64,000 bases of DNA, from the NCBI RefSeq assembly GCF_042242105.1, contig NC_092019.1, positions 14,324,328 to 14,388,327 of the forward strand. The letters run 5' to 3'. Positions 34,215 through 46,439 of the stretch are shown here, in pieces (the stretch's first letter is position 1; each line of letters opens with the position of its first letter). A program made the position numbers and the translations under genes. The DNA is from Pempheris klunzingeri. Taxonomy: Eukaryota > Chordata > Actinopteri > Acropomatiformes > Pempheridae. Under the pieces are notes generated by a model. The model did not search any database, was not told where the DNA came from, and saw nothing but the letters and a program-made list of their open reading frames with translations.

Positions 34215-37167
34215 TCACTGCTCCTCGTCTCCACAGTGCCACATCAGCTTCTGCTCATAGAAGTCGATGACCACCTGGGGACACCTGGCGCTGGCTTCAC
34301 GGGCCGGCAGCAGGGCTACATCATCGGAGTTCTTCCTGTGGGGAAACAGACGGGAGAGGGAAGCCATTAAAATGGCGGCCGCCTACTTTTGATGTATGCA
34401 AAGTGTTTCTACAGCAACACATGCACTGCTGCCAGTTTAGAAACGGCTATTGTGGAGAAAGAAAGACTACGGGGAATTAATCACATATGCTCAGTACAGC
34501 CAGTCTCTGACTACTGGAGTTTTGAAACATCCAATTACAGTTATTCTGACTTAAAGTTTCCAGTATTGCCCTCCAGACACCCCGGAAGACACCCAAAATC
34601 AATTAATATGGATGAACTCTGAACTGTTAATAGATGGTAAGCACTAGACAGAAGTGGATTCATCTTTATTCTGATTTAAAGGGGCAAACAGCTATTGAGT
34701 ACTGAATTTCCATTAAGTTGGAAAACTCATAACATGGTCAAAATCAAAGCAGCAGATGATGAGTTTTCCAGACATTTACCCCTCACATTTGTTTCTGTTC
34801 CATTATTTTTTGCCCATTGATATTGTTTAATATTTTACTATTAAACTGTAATTGATTGATCACAGCCATATATTTATATTTATATTTATCACAGCCATAT
34901 ATTTATATTTATATTTATTTTGCTATTGCTATTTTTTCTTTTACTATTGCTTCTTTTCACTCTCCCTGTTCTATTGTTGCTGTAACATGAGAATTTCCCC
35001 CTATGGGGGATCAAATAAAGAAAGTCTAAGTCTAAGTCATTTATTTCCTGAATTGATTTTATTGTGTTTTAAAAGTGGTTCTCATTTATTCACCTTATGT
35101 AAGACTCTTTGAATTGCCTCTGTGTTCAGGGTGCTAATAATAATATAATGATAATAAATAAACAAAGAAACTTGCCTTGCCTGATATGAATAGACACTAG
35201 ATCTTCTGTTTTCCAAAATGCAAATGAAAACATCTTTTCATTAGTGAGAATTCAGACCAATAGAAATGCACAGGGCTGCAGTGGTGGGGGCCTGCTGTCT
35301 CACAACATTATGTACAATCCAGAAAATTCAGTATAAGTAACTTATTAGACTCTGCAATACTGAACAACAGTTTACAATATGAGGGAGGACTTTACTACTC
35401 TGGAAGGTTACCATCTTTTTGTCGTTCCTTGCGACAGTAGCGAGGTAAACAGCAGAAATACTCCAATGACAAAGTAATCCTCCAGAAATTTGTGGCTATA
35501 TGTTTGGCAAATGCAACATCTTGATGGGTGACGGTGCGTTGCTGCAGAATTTGGGCCAAGTTCGATTGTTTTGCTGGATGACGCAGCATTTCTAGCTGGA
35601 ACGCCGCCTGCATTAATCTGATCGCACCCTCCATGAGTGAATAAAAATCCTAATAAATGCCCATAGCTTTCTACACCTCCTATCAAAAACTCCACACCCA
35701 AGCTATGAGTTTTGTTTTCACAATCTGAGTAGTACTTCCCATATCTAATAACCTGACATGTATGTGTAGAATTGGTGAAATTCCCCTTTGAAACTGCAAA
35801 GCAGATTTACTGTGGTAAGAGACACTCTCCATAGTCACGTTCTAACCTGGGGAATGTTTTGCTAATGCCAATACAGTCTAACTTTGTCTCCTTGGTAAAT
35901 GATATATTCACATTAAAAGGTTGGTATATGAGACTGTCTGAGCTGTAATGTCTCCGCATACCAACAACAACAAGATCAAACACCCTCATAAACCTGACAC
36001 CAGGTCTTCCATTATCTTTGCTGTAGGTTGAAGATGTACATTGCAGCTTTAAATGTGTTGAACTGTGGCTTTTACAATCATACAAACATTTACCCAACCC
36101 CTAGCAGTTACTCAAGGGCAGAGAAAAGAGGAAGTGGTGGAGTTACCATTTGACAAGGAACATGAGCTCTCCCTGTCTGTCTGTGGAGCCGATGATGCAT
36201 TCAGGCTCGAGGTAAGTGCTGAGGTTAGTCGGGGTGTCTGACTGCTCATCATTGGGCTCGAAATCGTTGCTGTTGCTCTGAACAGAGTGAGCCTGCTGCT
36301 GAGACTGCATACAGGACTGTAAAGAGAGTGACAAGACCAAAGGGGAAACAGTTAGAAGAAAACCACAAAGACTAAATCTGCATTAGGAGACAGCCCGGAT
36401 GTGGCTTTTACTGTGCAAGCCCATTGCGAAAAAACAGGAAATTTAAGTGCTTTCACTTTCAGGGGCACTGCAAAACTAACCACCTTCACACATCATTTAG
36501 TTTCATATTCAGCCTTAAAACTCCCAAAAAAAAGTAGGAACAAAGTCTGCCAACACGGTCAGATGACTGCACTGAACTCCAGCACAGCTTCTTTTTACTT
36601 AAAGAGAAAAAACATCGTCAGTGTGACGAAAAGCAATGCACTATTTAAAAAAGATTCTAATAATATGTTGTTGTTTTTTTTCTTCCTTTTTGCAGATTTA
36701 AGTGCGGAAGTTCTGCAAATAACATGGAAACAACATAAACGTACACATGTTCCAGCACCGCATTTCTCACATACTCACAATTTCCGTCTCTTGCTCTGCC
36801 ATTTCTTCTTTGGGAATAAGCCCTTGTTCAGTTTCCTCATTCTCTTCTGAGAAATGGGTGTTTCTCAGGAACTCTTCAATGAGTTCAGGGCAGTCCAGGT
36901 TGTCCTCAGGCTCCCATGTGTTTTCTGCACTGTAAACATGTAATAAAGAGGAGAGAATACATTTTAATATGAAGCACAAATACAGAAAATGACTAATTTC
37001 TGAATCTGCATCTCACATCTCACTCACTCAGTGAAGCCTTTCCACTTGAGAAAGTACTCCACTCTTCCATTAAAGACTCTGCGGCGAATTATTTTTTCTA
37101 CCACAAACTCCTGCACAACTGTAGTCTCCTCAGTCTTCCTCTGTTTGGCAGTCTGCTTCTTTCTCAT
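34215..37167 (-). CDS. cbx3b: HP1-gamma / chromobox 3-like protein, complete (4 coding exons)
   Basis: Heterochromatin protein that reads methylated H3K9 and dimerises to compact or mark chromatin. Minus-strand coding exons: 37167-37028, 36929-36779, 36316-36147, 34335-34215 (193 aa; human CBX3 is 183). The chromodomain is residues 20-68 ([39 protein letters not shown]) with the methyl-lysine cage F21, W42, F45 intact. The chromoshadow domain is residues 136-188 ([20 protein letters not shown], then [17 protein letters not shown]). The hinge (69-135) is unusual: acidic, Gln/Ser/Asn-rich, with a single Lys (K87) and no KRK-type signal. A 5' non-coding exon is implied by the acceptor ggcag one base before the ATG. 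The b suffix is inferred from position. Confidence 0.9.
34859..34916. repeat. Tandem duplication, two units of about 29 bp
   Basis: The unit 'atcacagccatatatttata...' occurs twice in a row inside the last cbx3-like intron, with further TATTTA repetition inside each unit. Confidence 0.85.
34980..35040 (+). mobile_element. 3' tail of a LINE-type element
   Basis: gaatttccccctatgggg followed by gatcaaataaag and a (TCTAAG)n-like tail is the usual 3' end of teleost LINE-derived repeats. The body upstream is too diverged to delimit. Confidence 0.5.
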
Positions 37168-37539
37168 CCTGCCATGGAGGAGAAGCACACGAATGACATC
37201 CAGCACGCATTACTGGCAGCAAATGGAAACAAACCATAAAACGTCCATCTTTTGTCACACGTGAACCCTGTCGTGTCCCTGTTGCTGATATACTTGCAGA
37301 ACAACATGACAGTGGTGAGCACTCTGCTTGCCCTTCACACAATGATCCATACACTTGTTATAGCGCTCCACCTGCTGTTTCTGTCGGGAGCACCACACAC
37401 TCTCACACTACTCCTTCAGTCCAAAACGCAACACGTTAGTATTTACACACGTGTACAGTTCATTCAGACAATTTAGCTGTAGGATAAATAAATGTGTAAA
37501 CTGCAGCCTGAAAACGCGATTGGAAACATGCCTGAGTGG

Positions 37540-37900
37540 TACACAAGACGCTGCACTGAACAATATGCACGTACGCTTTCGATGTTTACTTAATCTCGGC
37601 GGACAGCCAGCTGCGGTGCTGCTCTGCTCTGTTTGGAGCGTGTCGCTCGAAACTACATGCACACAGCGCCGTCGATGCTGCTTTTGTGGGCAAATGTGTC
37701 GGTCGGCTTGTTTACATGAGCGGAACAACTTTTCATGAATGAGTTAAAATTAAAGATGGCCGTGGATGCTCGGAGGAAGTGGTTGCCAAGGGAAAAGGTC
37801 ATGCCAGGAAAACCGGGAGGAGACGACGGGGACGCGCACGCCGCCGACCAATCAGAGAGCAGTCCGCTCGTCCGTCCCCCCCCCCCCCAGTCCAGTGGTC
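37540..37900 (-). promoter_or_regulatory. Promoter and 5' UTR region of the cbx3-like gene
   Basis: A CpG-rich block (locally the most CpG-dense of the area) just upstream of the coding exons. It contains CCAAT (37848-37852), an aagatggccg YY1-type motif near 37753 and GC-rich runs. The transcription start and first non-coding exon probably lie here. In mammals CBX3 shares a divergent CpG-island promoter with HNRNPA2B1. Confidence 0.55.
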
Positions 37901-38146
37901 CGGAACAGCCCTGCCACCCATGGGCGTCAACTGGGTACAGCAAGGGACTGTGTGCATTTGGCACGTCTCACTGGGATTATAGATTGGCTCTAGGTTATAG
38001 ATTCTTTGATCTTTTGGATCATTGTCGGTATTTGGGAGCGACATTAAAGAAAAAATAAATGTCCTCAGAGTGTAAGCAGAATCATATAAGGAAATAGAAA
38101 TAAAAGCTAAACCTGATCAGGTTTCTGAATTTTGAAATATCATTGA

Positions 38147-38243
38147 TTATATTATATTATATTATATTATATTATATTACATTACATTACATTACATTAC
38201 ATTATATTACATTACATTTCATTACATTATATTATATTATATT
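38147..38243. repeat. (ATTAT/ATTAC)n pentanucleotide array
   Basis: About 19 tandem five-base units switch from ATTAT to ATTAC and back, ending in tttcatt-type degenerate units. Confidence 0.95.
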
Positions 38244-40289
38244 TTGAAGTACTTGTTTCGGAAACTTTATAATTCTATTACAGTTTACTCCACAACATTT
38301 ATCATTTTATTGTTTTACCACTATAGGTCATGGATTACATTACATTTCATTATCCAATAGTACATACATAGTTAAAGTGTAATGATGTAATTAAAACGCA
38401 GTTCAATGCACAATGATAATATTTCAAAAAATATCCGTAAATGACGGAAATAATATGGATAATAATTCTGCTTAATATCACCAAGAGCTTTTATTTTTAT
38501 TGCTTTTAATAATGTACTATTGGTTAATGTTGTTTGTTGCTAACCCTTTTCTAATATTCTGAATGCAGGGCCTGTACTTGTAATGAAATATTTTTGTATT
38601 GTAGTATTGCTACTTTTATTTAAATTAAAGGGCTCGATGATCTTGTAAGCACGGAGGGGATCTGTACTCCTCGACCTCCTAAACCACACTGAGGAGATCA
38701 CAGGAAAACAACCTCTGGAGGATTTGATTGACAGGTCCGTTTTAGCCAATGGTAAACCCCACAGCTGCTGATTGGCCAAGTAAGCACCACTAACAGACCT
38801 TCCTACTTGACCAAGTTTACCTTTTTTCCAGCAGTTATTCCACACTGTTTTGTAACACACCACTGGGGGGCGCTGTCTGCTTATAATGGACTGCCAGGTT
38901 CAGTGGGCCAAACGCTCACTGCTTCTGCACCCCAGTTAACTAATGAGAATGGATTTATGCTGGGAAGCTCATAGCAAAAGGCAGCAGAACAAAAGGTTTC
39001 ACTGGGAGGTGGTTTCACATCGGAGCTGCCTCTGATGTAGGCTACTGTTGTTTCTGATACCATTTCATCCTCAAGGCAGTATTACATAACATTTGGTGTA
39101 TTTGTTCAAGACATTTACTTGTACATGCACTGCTACAGCACTGTAAGAATGTAACACAGAGACAGGGATGCCTACAGTGAAAGTAGCACATGGTGATGTG
39201 TTACAGTCCTGTGAAATATTACTACAGTTTCATTTTCAATGAGGAAACACTGGGGAGACTCTGGGGACGTTATTAAAAGTGATATCACTGAAAAGGCTGG
39301 CAGACGCCTGCATGGAAGATGAATGTGGTGTGTATCGTCTCCAGAAAAGGAGCTTATTGATCGCAGTCTCTGAGGGGACAGGACACAGGTCTCGTGTAGG
39401 ATGCAAATCAATGTTTGGATATTTTGACCTGCCACACTTGCCCCATACAACTCCCCATGCAGCGGAAACTTAACATAGGGGATAGACGGTTGGTGTGATC
39501 ATCAGGAATTTCAAGTTTCGATTGATATAGCCCCGGTGATAGGCTGCCGTTTTCTTCTGTGATTAATAATTAACATTGTGATGTTCTCAACAGCTAAACA
39601 CAATTACTTTCTTTGCTCACAGCAGCTCTGGCTTCAGATAGGCACCTCTTTCCACACAAAGTCATTATAAAAAATCTCTCCCTGTCTTCTGAACTGGGAT
39701 GAGCAGCAACACTTATCTGGTAAACTAGAAAACTTTATCTTTTTTCAGTTGGATCACAGATTTAACATTTCCAGAAAATCTTCAGTGGGTGTCAGAGTTA
39801 TAATGTTGGTAATAAGGCACCCTTTTTAAAGGGTTTTACAAAGTTAATACATTATCAACTTGTGCTTTATAGAGAAATCAGAATTCAATGATAGGAGCAA
39901 TTTGGGGGTTGCTAAGCTTCCCAAAATCCCTTTGGCTGGCGTTTATCTCTTATAAGCCATCAAATCTGCAGTTAGTGAGGCATTAATAAGCTGTTTTTTT
40001 TTAATCAAAGTGTATCAAGTCTGCAAAACCAGAACCACGTCAACCAGAAATTACACCTTTATTTCAAATGAGTCACAATAAGCTTTCCCTATGAGTGGAC
40101 CCAGAATCCAAGACGAGATGTGTTCGGTATCTGCCATATGACCTGCTGTTGTCCTTTGACCCCTTCCTGTCACCTCTTTTGGGGTTTTAGTACTAGTTGC
40201 CATAGTAACCGAACGGCTAATAAGGTTGAGCTGTCGCTGCAGGTGCAGGAATGGCAGTAATGCATGCAATGAGGCCCTGATTTTACTGC

Positions 40290-40474
40290 TCCCCTACAGT
40301 ATGGATCATTTTGGGTTTATCTTAACCAATCCCTGGGAAGTCATTAGGGTACTTCAGCTTGGTAGCACAACTTGGGGAGAGAGGGCATCAGATGCAACAA
40401 ATGTCACTGGCTGGAATTGAACCAGTAACATTATAGTTGTACATTATGGTTCTTAACCACTAGACCACCAAGAC
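40290..40474 (-). mobile_element. tRNA-derived SINE
   Basis: On the minus strand the element starts near 40474 with a polymerase III A box (TGGTCTAGTGG) followed by a perfect B box (GGTTCAATTCC). After the tRNA-like head comes gtgacatttgttgcatctga and a tctctcccc phrase, which resembles the body of teleost tRNA-derived SINEs. The intact-looking cloverleaf arms of a true tRNA are not maintained, so this is not called a tRNA gene. The 3' limit is approximate. Confidence 0.7.
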
Positions 40475-43179
40475 ATTACATTTCTACATTCACAAATAAC
40501 TCAACAAGAAACATCTGTATAATCATCTGTTTTCAACTATTGCAGAACCAAGAAAACAAGTAAATGACGACCTGGATTATAGGAGTTAGCCTTTAAGGGA
40601 ATTACAGAAATATTTGAGATGTTTTATAAAACATATTTCTTGTCTTGCATGTGTTTTTAGCCTAAATGACTCAACAACTGGCAATAATAAAGTGATTTGA
40701 GGCCTGTTTTTTGCCTAAAACCAAACTGAACCCACGATTGACCAGAGTACTAAAAATGAAATACAGATGTTGATGAAATGACATGCTCCAATGTACAGAG
40801 TGAAAAGATATATCGCGTTCTGCCACCATCCCCTAAATCTGTTCCGTTCCCTCCCAGACAAGCACATTCCTGGGGCCCACTGTGAATGTAGTCCTCATAC
40901 AGATGGGCCTTGAGAGCCACCCTGTCAGAGCAGAAATGAGTCCAGATGGCTGGATCCTGCTGTGAGGGGCTGTGGATGGAGTGAGTAGTGGTCTGTATGG
41001 CTTAGGCCAAGCCTGACTGGACCCTTTTCACACACGGGGCCCCCGGTGTTCCCTCAGTTCCACCTCGGGGCTCTCAGGTTACAGCCAGGGTGAGGACATT
41101 CACGTCGGTCCTGTTATTCTTACCGAGCGTTAATCTGGTTGTACAAAGAGTGGTGTTCAGTGAAACAGTAATATTGATGGCTGGTCTGGGGTGAAAGTGA
41201 TTTACATTAGCACATTACTGACCGATTGATTGATTGACTGTATATTTACAAAATGCTTTCTTGGAGATCATTCCCACATGTAATGCAGAAACACACATTT
41301 GGAGTAAGGGCAGCAATGTGAGAGCTGAGATGCTTCGCTGTCACTAACTCTGCCATCGCTGCAGGAGCCCTCAGCACCTTCGTCAGCTCCCCACGCTGTC
41401 TTCAGATCGCATTCAGAGTCACATACTGAATCAATCTGGGACTGGGGCGACAGGCTTCAGTGCACTTTATGTCCAGAGAGAAAAGTAGCTTTCTATGAGT
41501 AACATGGAGGACATAGGACAGCAGACCACCTGGATTTGCTTGTGGAAATCTGTCTCCTGTTTCAGAACACTTAAAGTGCCCCCAGATACTTTCCTCTGTG
41601 TTATTCTATACCTTGTACTTGCATGGAGGGCTTGAGGGGGGTAGTTATTGCTGTGCTTTGTGTCTATAGAGTTACTGGGAATGAATACAGTAGGAATGCA
41701 TCCTCAGAGTATTTATTTCACAAGGTTTTGATTAAAACGTCAGTTCAGTTTTCAAACCATAAATGTCTGTGTATAGATTACTGAGGTAAAATATTTTCTA
41801 GGACCTTGAGTTTCTTTGCCAAACTACTATTTCCAAGATCAAGAATGAACTTTCATGCTTAGCTTGTTAGCCAACATTGACATGAAGTCCTATGAAGTGC
41901 TACAGATCAAAAACACAGCTACTATAAAATACACCTACTGAGCTCACATGTCAACAGATCCATCTCCATCACTATTGAACGAAATCCTTCTTGTAATACA
42001 GTTGAAAGCTCTGGAGAAAGCCAGAAAGTGGACTTTAAGTTGGGATTTTCTGTTGTGGAAGGATTTCACAACGATGTAAGAATACTGTTAAGAAGCATAA
42101 AATAGAAATAATCATCAACATCAACACTGTGAGAGTGAAGTACTTTCTGTTTTTCATATACTGTATGTACCATTTTGGAAAGGTCAGAGATCTGTCATTT
42201 GCAGTAGCTGGATGTATTGCTTAAGGAGGATACATACAGTAATGTCCTAATGACTGTTTCACCTCACAAATGTGAAACTGTCATTTCTGTCCATCCATAT
42301 CAGAATGTCTTTATGTGAAATCTTTGTGGAGAAAAATCCTCTTCATACTGACCACATTAGATGCATAGATAAAAAATTATGACCAAACTTGTAGACGTAA
42401 ATGAATTGGACTCTTGGCACATGAAAGTAAAGTGCAGGTCCCTTGGTATCAGCAAGCGAAGTATCAGGGTCAGAAGTAGTGAGACAGCAGAGGTGGTTTT
42501 GTTGCTAGAGTAAACAGGTGGTGACTTCATCCCATGTGCCTCTTGGCCGGGGGTTTCCGCTTCACAACATGGAGCCCATCGGATCCTGTAACACTCTGAC
42601 TGACAGGTGAATGGCACCAATGACAAGCAACTCCCATTCCCCGCGGGGGCCAATGTGCACAAAGTGAATGGATAAGAGTGGAGGGGACAAAAATCACTAA
42701 ACCTAAAAAGACTATTTCCCCCCTTCCTCTACTTCTCCTTTTCTCCCAGCCTGTCTATGTGCCACTCTCCTTACTTTTCTTTTCACAGTGTGGGTGTTTT
42801 GTTCTTCTCAGCTCAGTGGCTGGTGAAGCTAGTTGACTTGGGGCAGAATTAATGTGAGGAAAGTTAAAATTAAGTCCTTTCAGAGGGACATGGAGGAATG
42901 TGTCAGTCTGCTCACAGGCCCAGTATTGTCAGGGGACTTTGGAGAGAAAATATATACTCCTTTGAACGTAACATTAACTCAAATAGTGAAGTTTAAATTT
43001 AACTTGAACTTATGAACATAAGAAACCATAAAATTCTTCTGTCAAATCTGTCTTAAATTTTTTTTTTCTTCTTTTTGCTTAAGTTAATGTGTGTTTACTT
43101 TTTTCAGCTTTCTTGCTCTTGTCTCCCTTTTTCTTTGATTACGTGCAAGTGCACAAGAGTGGAAGGACCAAATTTAAAT

Positions 43180-43232
43180 TTCATTGTATGTTTTCACTTA
43201 CTTGGCCATTAAAAGCTGATTCTGATTCAGAA
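43180..43232 (+). mobile_element. 3' tail of a LINE-type element
   Basis: The phrases aaatttcattgtatg and ttggccattaaaagctgatt with a short (TGATTC)n tail are the common end of teleost CR1/L2-type LINE copies. Only the tail is recognisable. Confidence 0.45.
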
Positions 43233-45518
43233 AAGATATTTTTTAATGAGGCTGCTTTTCACAATACTTGCAGACTTTAATCTCTCACTAACTTAGAGGT
43301 ACCATTTTCTGATTTTTGGTTTTTGTGATGTAATGTGAGACAGATACTCACAGACTTTGACAGATTGCTCCTCACTTATTACTATCAAAGCAATGACTGC
43401 TGCTGACTACAAGGAGATTGTTTACTTTCTCGTGGCCTCCCTTTGTCACACATCCTTTTCCATCTCAGTGTTCCCTTTCACAGCTGCCCATCACCATCCA
43501 GTGAACCTAAACAAGGAACGCTCCCTTGATTTGGTTTTCTCCTAATAGACTGAGGGGAATGAAGATGAAAAGGGAATGAAGTGACTCAACTTGATGGCAT
43601 GGTGTGACGTCAAATCTTAACCTTAATCCTCATAGTTTCCATACAAAGTCATCACTGGAGCCACTTTAGGGAAAAGAGTTAGATGTGACGGTTGATACCA
43701 CTCTCATGGCTCAGGTGGCTTTTGTTACCTTGGACAAACCCAGACGAGCCATTTCTCCCTGTTCCCATGTTTTCATGCTGAGCTAACCGGCTGTTCTTGG
43801 TCATTTCATTCTTACCATACAGACGTGAAAGTGGTATCAATGTTCGTATTTAACCCTGGTAAGAAATGTAAATGATTAACAATTAATAATAATAAAAATA
43901 ATTCAACAAACAGATTTATCATGATTGTGATCTTTTTTTTTCTTCCAGAAATGTATTTCTAACCTTCAAAAACAAAAATGTATACATGTATATTGCTCTT
44001 CCATGTATTAATCACATGCATATGAAGCTATAAACAATGGCCAGACTGTTACTGCACTTTTCGGTAAGTACACAGCTGTATAGTATCTCATACTTGAGTG
44101 GCGAGAAGACCTTTGCTTTGGTAAATCTCCCTGTCACTGAGCAGCTGCCGATTGTCTACTCTCACCGAGTGCAGCTCCACGAACCACCGAATCCAGTCTG
44201 CTGACCTTTCACTCTTTCTCTGTCTCACAGCTGTATGCTTTGAACTTAAGCTCCGCTCCACATCCAATCAGAATTCAACCCCTTAAACCCCGCATCTCCC
44301 CCCTCTGGCTGCAGGAAACTGGCCCATCTGCAATCAAACCCCGTGTCTGGTCTGCATGGGTCTGGATACAAGGCTTTTTTCCTCAAATGGGAGCGTTTGC
44401 TTTCTGGGTCCCAGGAATCTTTTCTTCCTCAGCCAAAAGTACTTTGACCATGACCCATTTCATTTCAGCCAGGCCTATAGCCGCTCTATGCCATCTGAAG
44501 GCTAAGTGCTTGCTGTTTAGGCTCCAGCATGAGCACATGGTGGGACTTACCAGCTCTTGAGTCTTGCCTGTCTGCCATCTGGAAAATAACAGCTTTAAGT
44601 AGGTCCTGCCAGTAATTACCCTGCAAACCCTGAGCAAAAGCACAGAACACACTGAAGTGAAATCTGGATAATTAGTAGAGACAGGCCAGAGCCACTGATA
44701 GTCTGTTTGAAGGAGTGAACAGTCTAGTTTGGGGTTAAAACACTGAAGTCAGGTTTGAGACATAGTATTTGGTTTTGATAAGGTACAGTAATAAAATTAA
44801 AGAGGGCCCATAGAAAACCTCCAACTGCCTTTGTTTGCTGTTGTGTGCTTGCAACGCCACATAGCTGTACCTACACCTCCTACACCTCTGATGACATGTA
44901 TTAATAGTAAGAATTAAAGTATGTGTGGTTTTCAGGTTTGTATGACAAACACATTCAGAAACACATGGAAGACAGATATGATAGCTTTTTGCAATAATGA
45001 TTCAGTAATCATTATTATTCATGCTATAGCTTCATATTAAGCATACAGACATAAGAGTGACATCTATCTTCTTGTCTAACTCTCAGTGACAAATTGAGTG
45101 AGTGTGTTTCCCAGAATGTCTAACTATTCCTTTAAGTATTTTGACATAACGGTGAAAAAGGAAGATTTATAACATTTGTCCTACATATGCAGCACACAAT
45201 TCTGAGTTGATTTAGATCAAAGACCCCTTTGTTTGTAGGCAAGACAGCTTTTCCTTAAGTAGACAGCTTTATATTTGTCATGAAATAGTTGCTGGGTGTG
45301 GAAATGTGTTTCCATAGCTTGGTTTCCACACTTTGGTACAGAGCACTGAAAAACCACAAACACCCCCTTGGTTTGAAGCACTGCCTGGGCCTGGAAAAAC
45401 ATGAAGCTGATTTACGTTGTCCATCCTCCAAAATGTCATTTTCAATTACAATCAGATGCTATTTAATGTGAATGCTGCTTCAGTGGTGTATATGCTTGTG
45501 TGACAGCATGTCTTACTA

Positions 45519-45576
45519 ACATAATGGGGACTCGCCTACCTTCTGTCCCCAGAGAGAAGGCGAGTCCCCAAAATGT
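45519..45576. repeat. Inverted repeat with GGGGACTCGCC arms
   Basis: TGGGGACTCGCC and its exact complement GGCGAGTCCCCA are about 20-30 bases apart, with additional TTCT/AGAA pairing inside after a 4-base bulge. It forms a strong potential hairpin of unknown origin. Confidence 0.75.
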
Positions 45577-45977
45577 AAATCATCACATTTTAGAGTTTTT
45601 GTTTTGTTTTGTTTTTGTAGAGTTTTGAGATCTGGTTTAATGTTATTGTCAATCTCCAGTGAATAAATGCAAGTAAATGCAGTGTCCCCTCACAGTAAGA
45701 GATGTTTGTGTGTCCTGCACTGAGCCGTCAGACGGGAAGTCACCTCTGTGGATAAAAGATGGGCTGAACAGGAAAACACTGATGTTTGTCATTTAATGAT
45801 TTAGATTATTAAGAGGACACAATGAAGTAAAAAAATAAATACAAGAAAACACAAAGAATGCTGCATTTATGAGTGTTCAAGCAAACTAACTGAAACCTAT
45901 TATGAGATACTTCAATTAGTTATTATGCTTCCAAATAGTCTAATAAAACAAAATACTTGAACTACATGAATTAACTA

Positions 45978-46030
45978 ACTCTACTGTGTTACATTTCACT
46001 CTCTGTCAATGAAATGTAACACAGTAGAGT
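45978..46030. repeat. Perfect 21-bp inverted repeat with 11-nt loop
   Basis: Left arm 45978-45998 and right arm 46010-46030 are exact reverse complements; the loop is 45999-46009. The outer bases do not pair. No gene or transposon terminus was identified around it. Confidence 0.9.
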
Positions 46031-46439
46031 CACCTCACCGACATGGCCGGAGCTTTTGTGCAACTGTATTACTTAAGTAGCCTTTCACTATGTGATGGGT
46101 TTGCTCACTGAACGACTCACAGACATACATTAACATGCATGTGTGGCCATTCCAACAGTCAAAACAAAGGACATGAGAGGCTCGGGTTACAGCACACACA
46201 CAGTGAGTTTGACTTCAGTCTCTGCTCAGGTCACCATGACTCTGCATTGCAAATAGTTGTCTAATGCTATATTAATCATCTGAATGCTGGATAGAGAACC
46301 TTTAACAAAAACATCAAATGAAACAGTTCATGATGAGTTATTCTCTTGTAGAAAAACAGTTTTAATACTTAATCATTTAAAAGAATACTTCAACATTTTG
46401 AGAAATATATACACAGTTCTTTAAAAAATTAACTTCTCA

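Noticed and set aside
36401-36850. Plus-strand 149-codon open frame
   Set aside because: It overlaps real cbx3-like exon 36929-36779 on the other strand and has low-complexity Phe/Leu content.
37735-38058. Plus-strand open frame in the cbx3 promoter (possible hnrnpa2b1 first exon)
   Set aside because: It shows no RRM or hnRNP-like sequence. The frame is open because of GC-rich promoter composition.
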